Shown here in pieces: positions 35,063-43,993 of a DNA stretch of 64,000 nt. The translations under genes and the position numbers were made by a program. The DNA comes from Streptomyces sp. MMG1533 (GTDB taxonomy: Bacteria > Actinomycetota > Actinomycetes > Streptomycetales > Streptomycetaceae), in assembly GCF_001279775.1 (NCBI RefSeq), contig NZ_LGDG01000230.1, forward strand, positions 37,883-101,882. The letters run 5' to 3'. Position 1 is the first letter of the stretch; every line of letters starts with the position of its first letter. The notes under the pieces are model-generated. The model made no database searches and had not been told where the DNA came from. It worked only from the letters and a program-made list of their open reading frames with translations.

Positions 35063-35956
35063 TCAGGACCGTCGGTAGCGGCTGAAGAGGAAACCCTCCT
35101 CCTCCAGCAGGGACACCAGTGCGAACCGCTGCGGAACCGCGACCGAGGGCCCGCCGGCGATGCGCTGTGCGTCCCCCGCGCTGAGCATCGGGGCCACGGT
35201 CAGACAGAGCTCGTCGAGCACCCCGGCGGCCACCAGTTGGCCGAGCAGCCGCGGGCCGCCCTCGGTGAGCAGCCGGGTGTGACCGAGCTCCGCGAGGGCC
35301 CGTACGGCACGGGCGGGCTCGACTCCGACGCCGTCACCGGCGACGACCACCCGGGCGCCCGCCTTCTCGGCCGCCGCGATCCGGTCCGGGGCCGCGGCGG
35401 CACCCGTGAGGATCAGGGTGGGCACCAGGGGCGAGGTGAACAGCGGGAGGGTGAAGTCCAGGTTCAGGCTCGCGCTGACCACCGCGATCGCGGGCACGGG
35501 GTCCTGCCCGGCCGCCTCCCGCATCTCCGCGAACTCGGCACGCGCGCGTGCGGGCCGATACCCCTCCTGGCGCACCGTCTCCGCCCCGGCGATCACCACG
35601 TCCGCGAGGGCCCGCAGCATGCCGAAGATCCGCATGTCGGCGCCGCTGGAGATGGGCTGCGAGCGGCCGTCGTGCTGGGCGGCCCCGTCGAGCGTGGACA
35701 CCATGTTGGCGCGCAGCCAGGCCCCGGGCCCACCGGGACCGGCCCCGGAACCGACGCCAGACCCTCCCCCCGGCCCGAGCTCGGGATACGCATAGGCGGC
35801 GGCCAGCTCGGCAAGGCTCCACTCCCGGTCGACCAGGTGAGCCCTTCCGACCCCGCCGGCGGCGTCCACCCCGGGGCCCTCGCCCGGAACGTCACCCGGG
35901 GCCCGGGTCACCGTCTCGGCCTCTGTCTCATCGGTCACAGGGAACAGGCGTCGCAT
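35063..35956 (-). CDS. Pyrimidine reductase family protein (RibD C-terminal-like)
   Basis: This 297-residue protein contains a RibD C-terminal/dihydrofolate-reductase-like domain (LRANMVSTLDGAAQHDGRSQPISSGADMRIFGMLRALADVVIAGAETVRQEGY; LLTEGGPRLLGQLVAAGVLDELCLTVAPML). Such enzymes reduce a pyrimidine intermediate of riboflavin or a deazaflavin-type pathway with NADPH, but no riboflavin genes are adjacent. An acidic ~90-residue N-terminal extension is specific to this protein. The ATG at 35956 lies 37 bp from the divergent zapE start. Confidence 0.85.
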   Translation of the reverse strand: MRRLFPVTDETEAETVTRAPGDVPGEGPGVDAAGGVGRAHLVDREWSLAELAAAYAYPELGPGGGSGVGSGAGPGGPGAWLRANMVSTLDGAAQHDGRSQPISSGADMRIFGMLRALADVVIAGAETVRQEGYRPARARAEFAEMREAAGQDPVPAIAVVSASLNLDFTLPLFTSPLVPTLILTGAAAAPDRIAAAEKAGARVVVAGDGVGVEPARAVRALAELGHTRLLTEGGPRLLGQLVAAGVLDELCLTVAPMLSAGDAQRIAGGPSVAVPQRFALVSLLEEEGFLFSRYRRS

Positions 35957-35979
35957 GTCGTGCAGTGTGGCACGACCCT

Positions 35980-35985
35980 TAGCAT
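35980..35985 (+). promoter_or_regulatory. -10 element of a probably leaderless zapE transcript
   Basis: TAGCAT stands 8 nt before the GTG at 35994 and no Shine-Dalgarno sequence is present, as expected when transcription starts at the first codon. Confidence 0.45.
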
Positions 35986-35993
35986 GGGTAACC

Positions 35994-37118
35994 GTGCCTA
36001 CCTCCCCCGCCGCGTCCGGATTCGGCCCCATAGCCGACACCGCCCCGCTGTCCCTGTGCGCCCGTGAGCCGTACGTCCCCGCGGACCGGCTGGTCGCCGA
36101 GATGGTGCCGCCGCCGCGGTTCGACTCGGTGCGTTTCGGTACGTACATCCCGGACCCCGGCCAGCCGAGCCAGACCGAGGCCGTGCGCGTCCTGGAGGGC
36201 TTCGCGGCGGGGCTCGGCGGTGCGCACGCCTCCGGCGCCGGCAAGGCCAGGCGCGGTTTCCCGGGCTTCGGGAGGAGCAAGGCACCGAAGACCCCGGCCG
36301 GCCCTCGTGGCGTCTACCTCGACGGCGGCTACGGCGTCGGCAAGACCCACCTGCTCGCCTCCCTCTGGCACGCCACGCCGGCCGAGCCCGCGCTCAAGGC
36401 GTTCGGCACCTTTGTGGAGCTGACGAACCTGGTCGGCGCCCTCGGCTTCCAGAAGACGGTCCAGACCCTCTCCGGCCACCGCCTGCTGTGCATCGACGAG
36501 TTCGAGCTGGACGACCCCGGCGACACCGTCCTCGTCTCCACCCTGCTCGGCAAGCTCGTCGACGCGGGCGTCGCCCTCGCCGCCACCTCCAACACCCTGC
36601 CGGGCAAGCTCGGCGAGGGCCGGTTCGCGTCGGCCGACTTCCTGCGCGAGATCCAGGGCCTGTCCGCGCACTTCCGCGCCCTGCGCATCGACGGCGAGGA
36701 CTACCGCCACCGCGGCCTGCCCGAGGCGCCGGCACCGTTCACCGACGAGCAGGTCACCGGGGCCGCGCACCGCACGCCAGGCGCCTCGCTCGACGGCTTC
36801 CCGCAGCTCCTGGACCACCTCGCCCGCGTCCACCCCAGCCGGTACGGCGCACTGACCGACGACCTGAAGGCGGTCTGCCTCACCGACGTCCGGCCGATTC
36901 CCGACCAGTCGACGGCCCTCAGGCTCGTCGTGCTCGCGGACCGGCTCTACGACCGCGAGGTCCCGGTCCTGGCCTCGGGGCTGCCCTTCGACCGGCTGTT
37001 CAGCGAGGAGATGCTGAAGGGCGGCTACCGCAAGAAGTACTTCCGGGCGATCTCCCGCCTCACCGCCCTGGCCCGCGACGCCAAGGGCCTGGTCGACCCC
37101 TCCGGGGACCTGCCCTAA
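35994..37118 (+). CDS. zapE: Cell division protein ZapE (AFG1-family ATPase)
   Basis: This 374-residue P-loop ATPase has Walker A YLDGGYGVGKTHLL (~106-119), Walker B LLCIDEFELDD, and the family segment AATSNTLPGKLGEGRF, typical of AFG1/ZapE. In E. coli ZapE associates with the division ring and in mitochondria AFG1 acts in protein quality control; the streptomycete role is not settled. GTG at 35994 is preferred over the upstream in-frame GTG at 35955. Confidence 0.9.
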   Translation: MPTSPAASGFGPIADTAPLSLCAREPYVPADRLVAEMVPPPRFDSVRFGTYIPDPGQPSQTEAVRVLEGFAAGLGGAHASGAGKARRGFPGFGRSKAPKTPAGPRGVYLDGGYGVGKTHLLASLWHATPAEPALKAFGTFVELTNLVGALGFQKTVQTLSGHRLLCIDEFELDDPGDTVLVSTLLGKLVDAGVALAATSNTLPGKLGEGRFASADFLREIQGLSAHFRALRIDGEDYRHRGLPEAPAPFTDEQVTGAAHRTPGASLDGFPQLLDHLARVHPSRYGALTDDLKAVCLTDVRPIPDQSTALRLVVLADRLYDREVPVLASGLPFDRLFSEEMLKGGYRKKYFRAISRLTALARDAKGLVDPSGDLP

Positions 37119-37201
37119 CTCACCAACTCTTCAAGATCAAGAGCCGGTTCGCGCCAACCACCCTGCACGCTTCAGCCTCTCTTCAGGCTCGAAACGTTAA
37201 G

Positions 37202-37231
37202 TTAACCCTGCAAACAACTTTGCAGGGTTAA
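37202..37231. repeat. Perfect 13-bp inverted repeat, hairpin or operator
   Basis: TTAACCCTGCAAA (37202-37214) and its exact complement (37219-37231) are separated by CAAC. It is unusually AT-rich for this genome. It lies 83 bp past zapE and 20 bp upstream of the -35 box of the next gene, so it could be a zapE terminator or a regulator site. Confidence 0.75.
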
Positions 37232-37250
37232 GGTGTTTCTTGACCAGCCA

Positions 37251-37278
37251 TTGACCAATCATTGGCCTGGGCTAGAGA
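37251..37278 (+). promoter_or_regulatory. Predicted promoter of the small secreted protein (TTGACC-16-TAGAGA)
   Basis: TTGACC (37251-37256) and TAGAGA (37273-37278) are 16 bp apart. A second TTGACC lies 11 bp upstream, a direct repeat. Confidence 0.5.
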
Positions 37279-37313
37279 AGGGCCGGAGACGCGAATTGAC
37301 CGGAGGGGGGCGC

Positions 37314-37706
37314 ATGTTCCGAGGTACGACGGTACGGACCGTGGTAGCGACCCTCGCCGCCGTCCTGCTCGCGCTCCAGTTCTTCGCACCCACCGCATCC
37401 TTCGCATCCGCGCACACGGCCCGTCATGCAGAGGCCAAAGCCCAGCCCGGATCCAAGCTCTCCGCCAAGGCGTTGCGCGACGAGTCCGTCACGCACCGCC
37501 AGTGCGACCCCTCCGGGGACCCGACCGGTCCACTGCGCAGCCGCGACCGGCACCGCGCCGTCGACTTGGCCCCTCAGGGACCCGAGCGCCCGCTGCTGAC
37601 CCAGGATCCGGCGGCCGTACGCAAACCTGTCCCGCCCGGCGTCTTCCGGGTGTCGAGACCCTCGACATCCCATTCCGCGGCCGCACTTCAGGTCTTCCGC
37701 TGCTGA
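37314..37706 (+). CDS. Small secreted protein of unknown function
   Basis: This 130-residue protein has an N-terminal signal peptide (Arg near the start, hydrophobic core ~12-27, ASAHTA cleavage region), then a basic, proline-rich mature part without a recognisable domain. One Cys is the last residue and one is near position 70. GGAGGGGGG just upstream fixes the ATG at 37314. It precedes the carbonic anhydrase gene by 80 bp on the same strand and may belong to the same unit. Function unknown. Confidence 0.75.
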   Translation: MFRGTTVRTVVATLAAVLLALQFFAPTASFASAHTARHAEAKAQPGSKLSAKALRDESVTHRQCDPSGDPTGPLRSRDRHRAVDLAPQGPERPLLTQDPAAVRKPVPPGVFRVSRPSTSHSAAALQVFRC

Positions 37707-37786
37707 CAGCAGAGCGGTCACATCCCCCCACCTCTGTCATGTAAGCCCGACGCGCCCCTGTGGCGCGCCAGGAGGAGTCACCACAC

Positions 37787-38365
37787 ATGCAGCCCCTCAT
37801 CGACAACGCCCGCACGTTCGGACAGCGCCCTGAGGAGTTCGCCAGGCTGGCCGAAGGCCAGTCCCCACAGGTTCTGTTCATCACCTGCTCCGATTCCCGG
37901 GTCGTCCCGGCCCTGATCACGGGCGCCCGTCCCGGCGAGCTCTTCGAGCTGCGCACCGCGGGCAACATCGTCCCGCCGTACACCTCCGAGCACCCCACCA
38001 GCGAGGCGGCCACCATCGAGTACGCGGTGGAGGTGCTCGGTGTCCGCGACATCGTGGTCTGCGGGCACTCGCACTGCGGCGCCGTCGGTGCCCTGGTCCG
38101 CGGCGACGACCTGACCGCCGTACCGGCCGTGCGCGACTGGCTCACGCACGCCACTCCCCGCCCCGCGGGCGCAGCCGAGGACCCGGCCGTGGCCGAGGGC
38201 GTGCAGAGCCACATCCTCGCCCAGGTGCTGCGACTGCGCTCGTACCCCTTCATCGACAAGAAGCTGACGGATGGTCAACTGACCCTCCACGCCTGGTACT
38301 ACGAGGTACACACGGGGTCAGTGCTGACCCACGACGTGTCCTCCGACTCCTACCGCGCACTGTGA
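37787..38365 (+). CDS. Beta-class carbonic anhydrase
   Basis: This 192-residue protein has the zinc ligands of beta carbonic anhydrases: Cys in ITCSDSRV, and His and Cys in CGHSHCGAV. It interconverts CO2 and bicarbonate in the cytoplasm. GGAGGAG lies about 10 nt before the ATG at 37787. It is directly followed by a SulP transporter, so it may consume or supply transported bicarbonate. Confidence 0.93.
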   Translation: MQPLIDNARTFGQRPEEFARLAEGQSPQVLFITCSDSRVVPALITGARPGELFELRTAGNIVPPYTSEHPTSEAATIEYAVEVLGVRDIVVCGHSHCGAVGALVRGDDLTAVPAVRDWLTHATPRPAGAAEDPAVAEGVQSHILAQVLRLRSYPFIDKKLTDGQLTLHAWYYEVHTGSVLTHDVSSDSYRAL

Positions 38366-38373
38366 GGGCCGCC

Positions 38374-39846
38374 GTGAACCAGCGAACCGCATTCACCAAG
38401 TCCCCCCACCTGCGGCAGGACTTCGCCGCCTCCCTCGTCGTCTTCCTCGTCGCCCTCCCCCTGTGCGTCGGCGTGGCCGTCGCCTCCGGGGTCCCGGCCG
38501 AGCTGGGCCTGGTCACCGGCATCGTCGGCGGCATCGTCACCGGTCTCATGCGGGGCAGCAGCCTCCAGGTCTCCGGACCTGCCGCGGGTCTGACCGTGCT
38601 CGTCTTCGAGGCCGTCCGGGAGTACGGCCTGCCCGTGCTCGGCGTGATCGTCCTCGCGACCGGTGTCCTCCAGATCCTCATGGGCACCCTGAAGCTGGGG
38701 CGCTACTTCCGGGCCATCTCGGTCTCCGTCGTCGAGGGCATGCTGGCCGGAATCGGGCTCGTCCTGATCGCCGGACAGCTGTACTCGGTCGCGGACGCCG
38801 AGGCCCCTGCCTCCGGAATCGGCAAGATAGCGGGGCTGCCCGGCGCCCTCGCCGACGCCGTCCAGAACACCGGGGCGCTGGCCTCGCTCGGCCTCGGTGC
38901 GGCCACCATCGCCGTACTCGTGCTGTGGAAGCGGATGCCGAAGCAACTGCGGACGGTCCCCGGACCGCTGGCCGCCGTCGGCCTCGCGACCATCGCCGCC
39001 CTGGTGTTCTCGCTGCCGGTCGCCACCGTCGAGGTGCAGGGTCTGCTGGGCTCCATCCAGCCGCCGTCGATGGACGCCTTCGGCGAACTGGCGAGCGTCG
39101 GCGTGCTCGCCACGATCGTCGCGTTCACGCTGATCGCGTCCGCCGAGTCGCTGTTCAGCGCGGCGGCCGTGGACCGGCTGCACGACGGTCCGCGCACCGA
39201 GTACGACAAGGAACTGGTGGCACAGGGCACCGGCAACGCGATCTGCGGGGTGCTCGGCGCGCTGCCGATGACCGCGGTCATCGTGCGCAGCGCGGCGAAC
39301 GTCCAGGCGGGCGCGAAGACGAAGGCGTCCCGCGTCATGCACGGCGTCTGGCTGCTGCTGTTCGCGGCGCTGCTGCCGAACGTCCTGGCGTACATCCCGA
39401 TCCCGGCCCTGGCGGGCATCCTGGTGCACGCCGGCGCCAAGCTCATCCCGGTCCGGGAGATCGTGGCACTGTGGCGCGAGCACCGCGGCGAGGCGCTGAT
39501 CCTGGTCGTCACGGCCGTGTCGATCGTCGCGGTCAGCATGTTCGAGGGTGTGCTCATCGGTCTCGCGCTGGCGGTCGTCAAGACCGCCTGGGAGGCCTCG
39601 CACCTCAAGCTGGAGGTCATCGACAAGGGCGCCGGACCCGTCCAGGCGTACCTGTCGGGCAACGCGACCTTCCTCAGGCTGCCGAAGATACTCGACAGTC
39701 TGGAGGCGCTGCCCCAGGACCGCCCGGTCGAACTGGACCTGTCCGGGCTGCACCACCTCGACCACGCCTGCCGGACGGCCCTGGAGAACTGGGCCGAGCG
39801 GCACAGCGCGGTCGGCACGGAGCCCGTGCGGGTGACCGCCGCGTAA
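38374..39846 (+). CDS. SulP-family anion transporter
   Basis: This 490-residue protein has about ten to eleven helices with the SulP core (ASLVVFLVALPLCVGVAVASGVPAELGLVTGIVGGIV, SGPAAGLTVLVF) and a C-terminal STAS domain (~445-485, VELDLSGLHHLDHACRTALENWAERH). SulP proteins move sulfate, bicarbonate or similar anions; the adjacent carbonic anhydrase favours bicarbonate. GAGGG precedes the GTG at 38374; an earlier GTG at 38362 overlaps the carbonic anhydrase stop but lacks a ribosome site. Confidence 0.92.
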   Translation: MNQRTAFTKSPHLRQDFAASLVVFLVALPLCVGVAVASGVPAELGLVTGIVGGIVTGLMRGSSLQVSGPAAGLTVLVFEAVREYGLPVLGVIVLATGVLQILMGTLKLGRYFRAISVSVVEGMLAGIGLVLIAGQLYSVADAEAPASGIGKIAGLPGALADAVQNTGALASLGLGAATIAVLVLWKRMPKQLRTVPGPLAAVGLATIAALVFSLPVATVEVQGLLGSIQPPSMDAFGELASVGVLATIVAFTLIASAESLFSAAAVDRLHDGPRTEYDKELVAQGTGNAICGVLGALPMTAVIVRSAANVQAGAKTKASRVMHGVWLLLFAALLPNVLAYIPIPALAGILVHAGAKLIPVREIVALWREHRGEALILVVTAVSIVAVSMFEGVLIGLALAVVKTAWEASHLKLEVIDKGAGPVQAYLSGNATFLRLPKILDSLEALPQDRPVELDLSGLHHLDHACRTALENWAERHSAVGTEPVRVTAA

Positions 39847-39853
39847 GCGGACC

Positions 39854-39895
39854 GATGCCCGGTCCGGGGCCGATCATGGCCCCGGACCGGGCATC
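39854..39895 (+). terminator. Strong terminator hairpin after the SulP gene
   Basis: A perfect 18-bp GC-rich stem (39854-39871 with 39878-39895) with GATCAT loop lies 8 bp after the stop. Confidence 0.9.
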
Positions 39896-39948
39896 GGGCA
39901 TATCGTTGCAGGAGCAGACACAGCGGGCCTCTGGGCAAGGAGGTCGGG

Positions 39949-40749
39949 ATGCTCCAGGAGCTGTTGACGGCGGCCGTTGCCGCCGGTACCGCCGGGGCCG
40001 TCTACATCGCCTCGGCGGCGCGGATCGTCAAGCAGTACGAGCGCGGGGTGGTCTTCCGGCTCGGGCGGCTCGCCGGTGACGTGCGACCGCCGGGGTTCAC
40101 CTTGGTCATCCCGCTCGTGGACCGGCTGCACAAGGTGAACATGCAGATCGTCACGATGCCGGTGCCGGCCCAGGAGGGCATCACCCGGGACAACGTGACG
40201 GTGCGCGTGGACGCGGTCGTGTACTTCAAGGTGGTCGACGCGGCGTACGCGCTCGTCCGGGTCGAGGACTACAAGTTCGCGGTCTCGCAGATGGCGCAGA
40301 CCTCCCTGCGCTCGATCATCGGCAAGAGCGATCTGGACGACCTGCTGTCGAATCGCGAAAAGCTGAACCAGGGGCTCGAGTTGATGATCGACAGCCCGGC
40401 CGTGGAGTGGGGCGTCACCATCGACCGGGTCGAGATCAAGGACGTGTCGCTGCCCGAGACCATGAAGCGGTCCATGGCCCGGCAGGCCGAGGCGGACCGT
40501 GAGCGGCGGGCCCGGATCATCAACGCCGACGCCGAACTGCAGGCGTCGAAGAAGCTCGCCGAGGCTGCCGGGGTGATGTCGGAGCAGCCCGCCGCGCTCC
40601 AACTGCGTCTGTTGCAGACGGTGGTGGCGGTCGCCGCCGAGAAGAACTCGACGCTCGTGCTGCCCTTCCCGGTGGAGCTGTTGCGCTTCCTGGAGCGGGC
40701 ACAGCAGGCGCCTGTCGAGCAGTCGGCCGACAAGCCGATCGGGAAGTGA
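39949..40749 (+). CDS. Slipin/stomatin-type SPFH membrane protein
   Basis: This 266-residue protein has an N-terminal hydrophobic anchor (~1-22) and an SPFH/Band-7 domain (KQYERGVVFRLGRLAGDVRPPGFTLVIPLVDRLHKVNMQI) typical of slipins (stomatin-like). A coiled coil (~180-205) and a short C-terminal helix follow. Such proteins oligomerise on membranes, organise microdomains and often pair with NfeD, which is not present here. It is a single-gene unit flanked by terminators. Confidence 0.9.
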   Translation: MLQELLTAAVAAGTAGAVYIASAARIVKQYERGVVFRLGRLAGDVRPPGFTLVIPLVDRLHKVNMQIVTMPVPAQEGITRDNVTVRVDAVVYFKVVDAAYALVRVEDYKFAVSQMAQTSLRSIIGKSDLDDLLSNREKLNQGLELMIDSPAVEWGVTIDRVEIKDVSLPETMKRSMARQAEADRERRARIINADAELQASKKLAEAAGVMSEQPAALQLRLLQTVVAVAAEKNSTLVLPFPVELLRFLERAQQAPVEQSADKPIGK

Positions 40750-40842
40750 CACGTCTACGCGCGTGGTTCCCGAGGCCGTCGGTAGGTGGTAGACACGGCG
40801 GGGTCACAGGTTCCTGTCCGCCAGCAGGAAGGTTGCTGCCCC

Positions 40843-42255
40843 ATGTCCGAGACCACCTCCGCCTCGACGGCCGACTCGTCGACACCGACACGCCGTCAGA
40901 TGCTCGCCCGCACGGGCGTCCTGGGCGTATCGATCGCCTTCGCCGGAAACCTCTCCGAACTCTTCGCGGGCACCGCCGCCGCACAGTCCCTGGGCCACAC
41001 CGGTTACGGCCCGCTGGTCCCCGACCCGAAGGGCCTGCTCGATCTGCCGGAAGGTTTCCGCTACCGGGTCCTCTCCCGCGAGGGCGACCCGCTGCGCTCC
41101 GGAGAGGGCAAGGTCCCCTCCAACCACGACGGCATGTCGGCCTTCGCGGGCAGACAAGGCGGTGCTCCCGTCGTCCGCCTGGTCCGCAACCACGAGAACC
41201 GCAACACCGCCGCGCTCGCCGTCCCGACGGTCGAGGGCCTGACCTACGACCCGGCCGGCAAGGGCGGCTGTACGGCGCTGACCCTGGACTCCCACAACAA
41301 GGTGCTGTCCGAGCGGGTGGCGATCGCCGGTACGGCCGTCAACTGCGCGGGCGGGCCGACCCCTTGGGGCACCTGGCTGACCTGCGAGGAGACCGAGGAC
41401 AAGGCCGGCACCAACGGCTACACCAAGGACCACGGCTTCATCTTCGAGGTCGACCCGGCCGACCCGCACCGCTCCGGCGCCGTCCCGCTGACCGCGATGG
41501 GCCGCTTCCAGCACGAGGCGATCGCCGTCGACCCCGAGCGGGGCATCGTCTACGAGACGGAGGACGCCTTCCTCAAGCCCTTCGGCCTCTTCTACCGCTT
41601 CCTGCCCGACAAGCCGCTGGGCGGCCTCGGTTCGCTGCGCAGGGGCGGCCGGCTCCAGGCGATGCGCGTGCCCGGCGTACCCGACCTGTCCTCGATCCAG
41701 GAGACGGGGGCCTGCTTCGACCGCGTCGAGTGGGTGGACGTACCGGACCCGCTCGCCGCCGAAACCCCCATCCGCCTCCAGGACTTCGGCCCGAAGGGCA
41801 TCACCCACGCGCAGAAGCTGGAGGGCTGCTACTGGGGCGGGCGGTCGGTGTACTTCGTGTCGTCGTTCGCGCGCAGCGCGGACGGTTCGGCGGCCGACCA
41901 CTTCGGGCAGATCTGGCGCTACGACCCGTCCGAGCGCCGGCTGACCCTGGTGATCGTCTTCGGCCCGGACACGGACATCCAGCTCCCCGGCGAGTCCCCG
42001 GACAACATCTGTCTCGCCCCCAGCGGCGGTCTGATGGTCTGCGAGGACGGCAGCGGCGCCCAGCACGTCTACGGCGTCACCCGGCGCGGCGAGGTCTACG
42101 CGATGGCCCGCGGCCGCCAGAACATCGGCACGCCGGACGAGCCGGAGTGGGGCGAGTTCGCCGGAGTGACCTTCTCCCCGGACGGCGGGACGATGTACGT
42201 CAACTGCTACACGCCCGGGACGACCTTCGCAGTGACGGGGCCGTGGCGTAGGTAG
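40843..42255 (+). CDS. PhoX-like (DUF839) secreted phosphatase family protein
   Basis: This 470-residue protein has a twin-arginine signal (TRRQMLARTGVLGVSIAFAG, ~15-35) and a six-bladed beta-propeller with PhoX/DUF839 motifs (VRNHENRNTAALAVPTVEGLTYDPAGKGGC, GGPTPWGTWLTCEET, MVCEDGSG). PhoX enzymes are calcium/iron-dependent alkaline phosphatases exported folded by Tat. AGGAAGG precedes the ATG at 40843. No PHO-box search was possible by eye. Confidence 0.88.
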   Translation: MSETTSASTADSSTPTRRQMLARTGVLGVSIAFAGNLSELFAGTAAAQSLGHTGYGPLVPDPKGLLDLPEGFRYRVLSREGDPLRSGEGKVPSNHDGMSAFAGRQGGAPVVRLVRNHENRNTAALAVPTVEGLTYDPAGKGGCTALTLDSHNKVLSERVAIAGTAVNCAGGPTPWGTWLTCEETEDKAGTNGYTKDHGFIFEVDPADPHRSGAVPLTAMGRFQHEAIAVDPERGIVYETEDAFLKPFGLFYRFLPDKPLGGLGSLRRGGRLQAMRVPGVPDLSSIQETGACFDRVEWVDVPDPLAAETPIRLQDFGPKGITHAQKLEGCYWGGRSVYFVSSFARSADGSAADHFGQIWRYDPSERRLTLVIVFGPDTDIQLPGESPDNICLAPSGGLMVCEDGSGAQHVYGVTRRGEVYAMARGRQNIGTPDEPEWGEFAGVTFSPDGGTMYVNCYTPGTTFAVTGPWRR

Positions 42256-42266
42256 CCGGACCGGAA

Positions 42267-42291
42267 GGCCCGTGGCCGTGAGGGACGGGCC
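42267..42291 (+). terminator. Candidate terminator after the PhoX-like gene
   Basis: A 7-bp GGCCCGT/ACGGGCC stem with an 11-nt loop lies 12 bp after the stop. Confidence 0.55.
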
Positions 42292-42418
42292 GGTGCCGTA
42301 GGAGGTCCCGGAGCAGCATCGCGCGGCCCTGGCCCCGCAGTGTCCGGCTCCGACGTGGCGCAGTGGCGCGGGCGACTGCTCGTTCAGTGAACCGGGCCGG
42401 ACGGGGTACCCGGCCCGT

Positions 42419-43933
42419 ATGACCGAGAACCCGCACGTCAGCGGCTCGTACTGGCTTCAGACCGCGTCCGGCCCGGACCGCCCCGCACTGGCGGAGGACC
42501 TGACCGCCGACGTGGCCGTGATCGGCGCCGGAGTCGCCGGGCTGAGCACGGCGTGGGAGCTGGCGCGGACCGGGCGGCACGTGGCCCTGCTGGAGGCCGA
42601 CCGGGTGGCGGCCGGCGTCACCGGGCACACCACCGCCAAGATCACCGCCCTGCACACCCTGATCTACGACAAGCTGCGGCGCACCCGCGGCCCCGAAGGG
42701 GCACGGCTGTACGCCCGCTCTCAGTCCGAGGCGATCGAGCGGGCCGCTCAGATCGCGGACGAGCTGGGCGTCGACTGCGACTGGGAGCGCCGCAGCGCGT
42801 ACACGTACGCCTGCGACGCGGGCCGGGTCGAGGAACTGCGCGCCGAGGCCAGGGCCGCCCACGAGGCGGGACTGCCGGCCTCCTTCGTCACGGAGACCGG
42901 GCTGCCGTTCCCCGTGGCGGGCGCGGTGAAGGTCACCGGGCAGGCGCAGTTCCATCCGCGCAAGTACCTGCTGGCCCTCGCCGACGACCTGGTCGCGCGC
43001 GGCGGGCAGGTGCACGAGAACACGACGGTCGTGGGCCTGGAGGAGGGTGAGCCCTGCCGGCTGACCACCGACTCGGGGGCGAGGGTGACCGCCCGGGACG
43101 TCGTGGTCGCCACGCACTACCCGGTCTTCGACCGCGCCCTGCTGTTCACCCGGCTCTCCCCACGTCGCGAGCTGGTCGTCGCCGGGACCATCGGCGCCGG
43201 CCGGGACCCGGACGGCATGTACATCACGCCGGACGAGGGCACCCGGTCGGTCCGTACGGCCCCGCACGGCGAGGACCGGCTGCTCATCGTCACCGGGGAG
43301 CACTTCACACCCGGCACCGGTGACACCCGAGCCCGCTTCCAGCACCTGGCCGACTGGGCCGCCGAGCACTTCCCCGACGTCACGCTCACGCACGCCTGGG
43401 CCGCCCAGGACAACGACCCCACGGACACCGTCGCGCTCGTCGGTCCGATGCACCCGGGCGCCCACCACACATACGTCGCCACCGGCTTCGGCGGCTGGGG
43501 CATGAGCGGCGGGATGATGGCGGGCCGCCTGCTCACGGCACTGATCACCGGCGAGGAGTGCGCGTGGAGCGAGCTGTACGACCCGCGTCGGCTGCGCTCG
43601 ACGGTCCGCGAGGCACCGTCGTTCCTCAAGCACCAGGCGCAGGTCGCCCGCCACTTCGTCGGCGACCGGCTGCGGCCGGGCGAGTCGGTGGAGTCGGTCG
43701 AGCGGGGCGAGGGCGCGGTGGTCCGCGCGGACGGCGACCGCCTGGCGGTGTACCGCGACGAGGCCGGTCACCTGCACGCTCTCGCGCCGCGCTGTACCCA
43801 CATGGGCTGTCTGGTCGCCTTCAACGCTGCCGAGCGGGCGTGGGAGTGCCCGTGCCACGGGTCCAGGTTCGACACGGACGGCAAGGTGGTCCAGGGGCCG
43901 GCGACCCGGCCGCTGGAGCAGCGGGAGATCTGA
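42419..43933 (+). CDS. FAD-dependent oxidoreductase with C-terminal Rieske domain
   Basis: This 504-residue protein has an N-terminal DAO-type FAD domain (VIGAGVAGLSTAWELA, ~37-51; GFGGWGMSGGMMAG at the C-terminal FAD contact) and a C-terminal Rieske [2Fe-2S] domain with CTHMGC and CPCHGS ligands. It would pass electrons from an amine or related donor through FAD to the cluster; the substrate is unknown. It is cytoplasmic by lack of a signal and monocistronic by context. Confidence 0.92.
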   Translation: MTENPHVSGSYWLQTASGPDRPALAEDLTADVAVIGAGVAGLSTAWELARTGRHVALLEADRVAAGVTGHTTAKITALHTLIYDKLRRTRGPEGARLYARSQSEAIERAAQIADELGVDCDWERRSAYTYACDAGRVEELRAEARAAHEAGLPASFVTETGLPFPVAGAVKVTGQAQFHPRKYLLALADDLVARGGQVHENTTVVGLEEGEPCRLTTDSGARVTARDVVVATHYPVFDRALLFTRLSPRRELVVAGTIGAGRDPDGMYITPDEGTRSVRTAPHGEDRLLIVTGEHFTPGTGDTRARFQHLADWAAEHFPDVTLTHAWAAQDNDPTDTVALVGPMHPGAHHTYVATGFGGWGMSGGMMAGRLLTALITGEECAWSELYDPRRLRSTVREAPSFLKHQAQVARHFVGDRLRPGESVESVERGEGAVVRADGDRLAVYRDEAGHLHALAPRCTHMGCLVAFNAAERAWECPCHGSRFDTDGKVVQGPATRPLEQREI

Positions 43934-43993
43934 CCGGGTGACATCCCCGCCGCGCCTGCCCCCGTAGAGAGATGATCATCATACGTTCGTACG

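Noticed and set aside
38362..38364. GTG overlapping the carbonic anhydrase stop as the SulP start
   Set aside because: There is no ribosome site upstream; the GTG at 38374 has GAGGG at good spacing.
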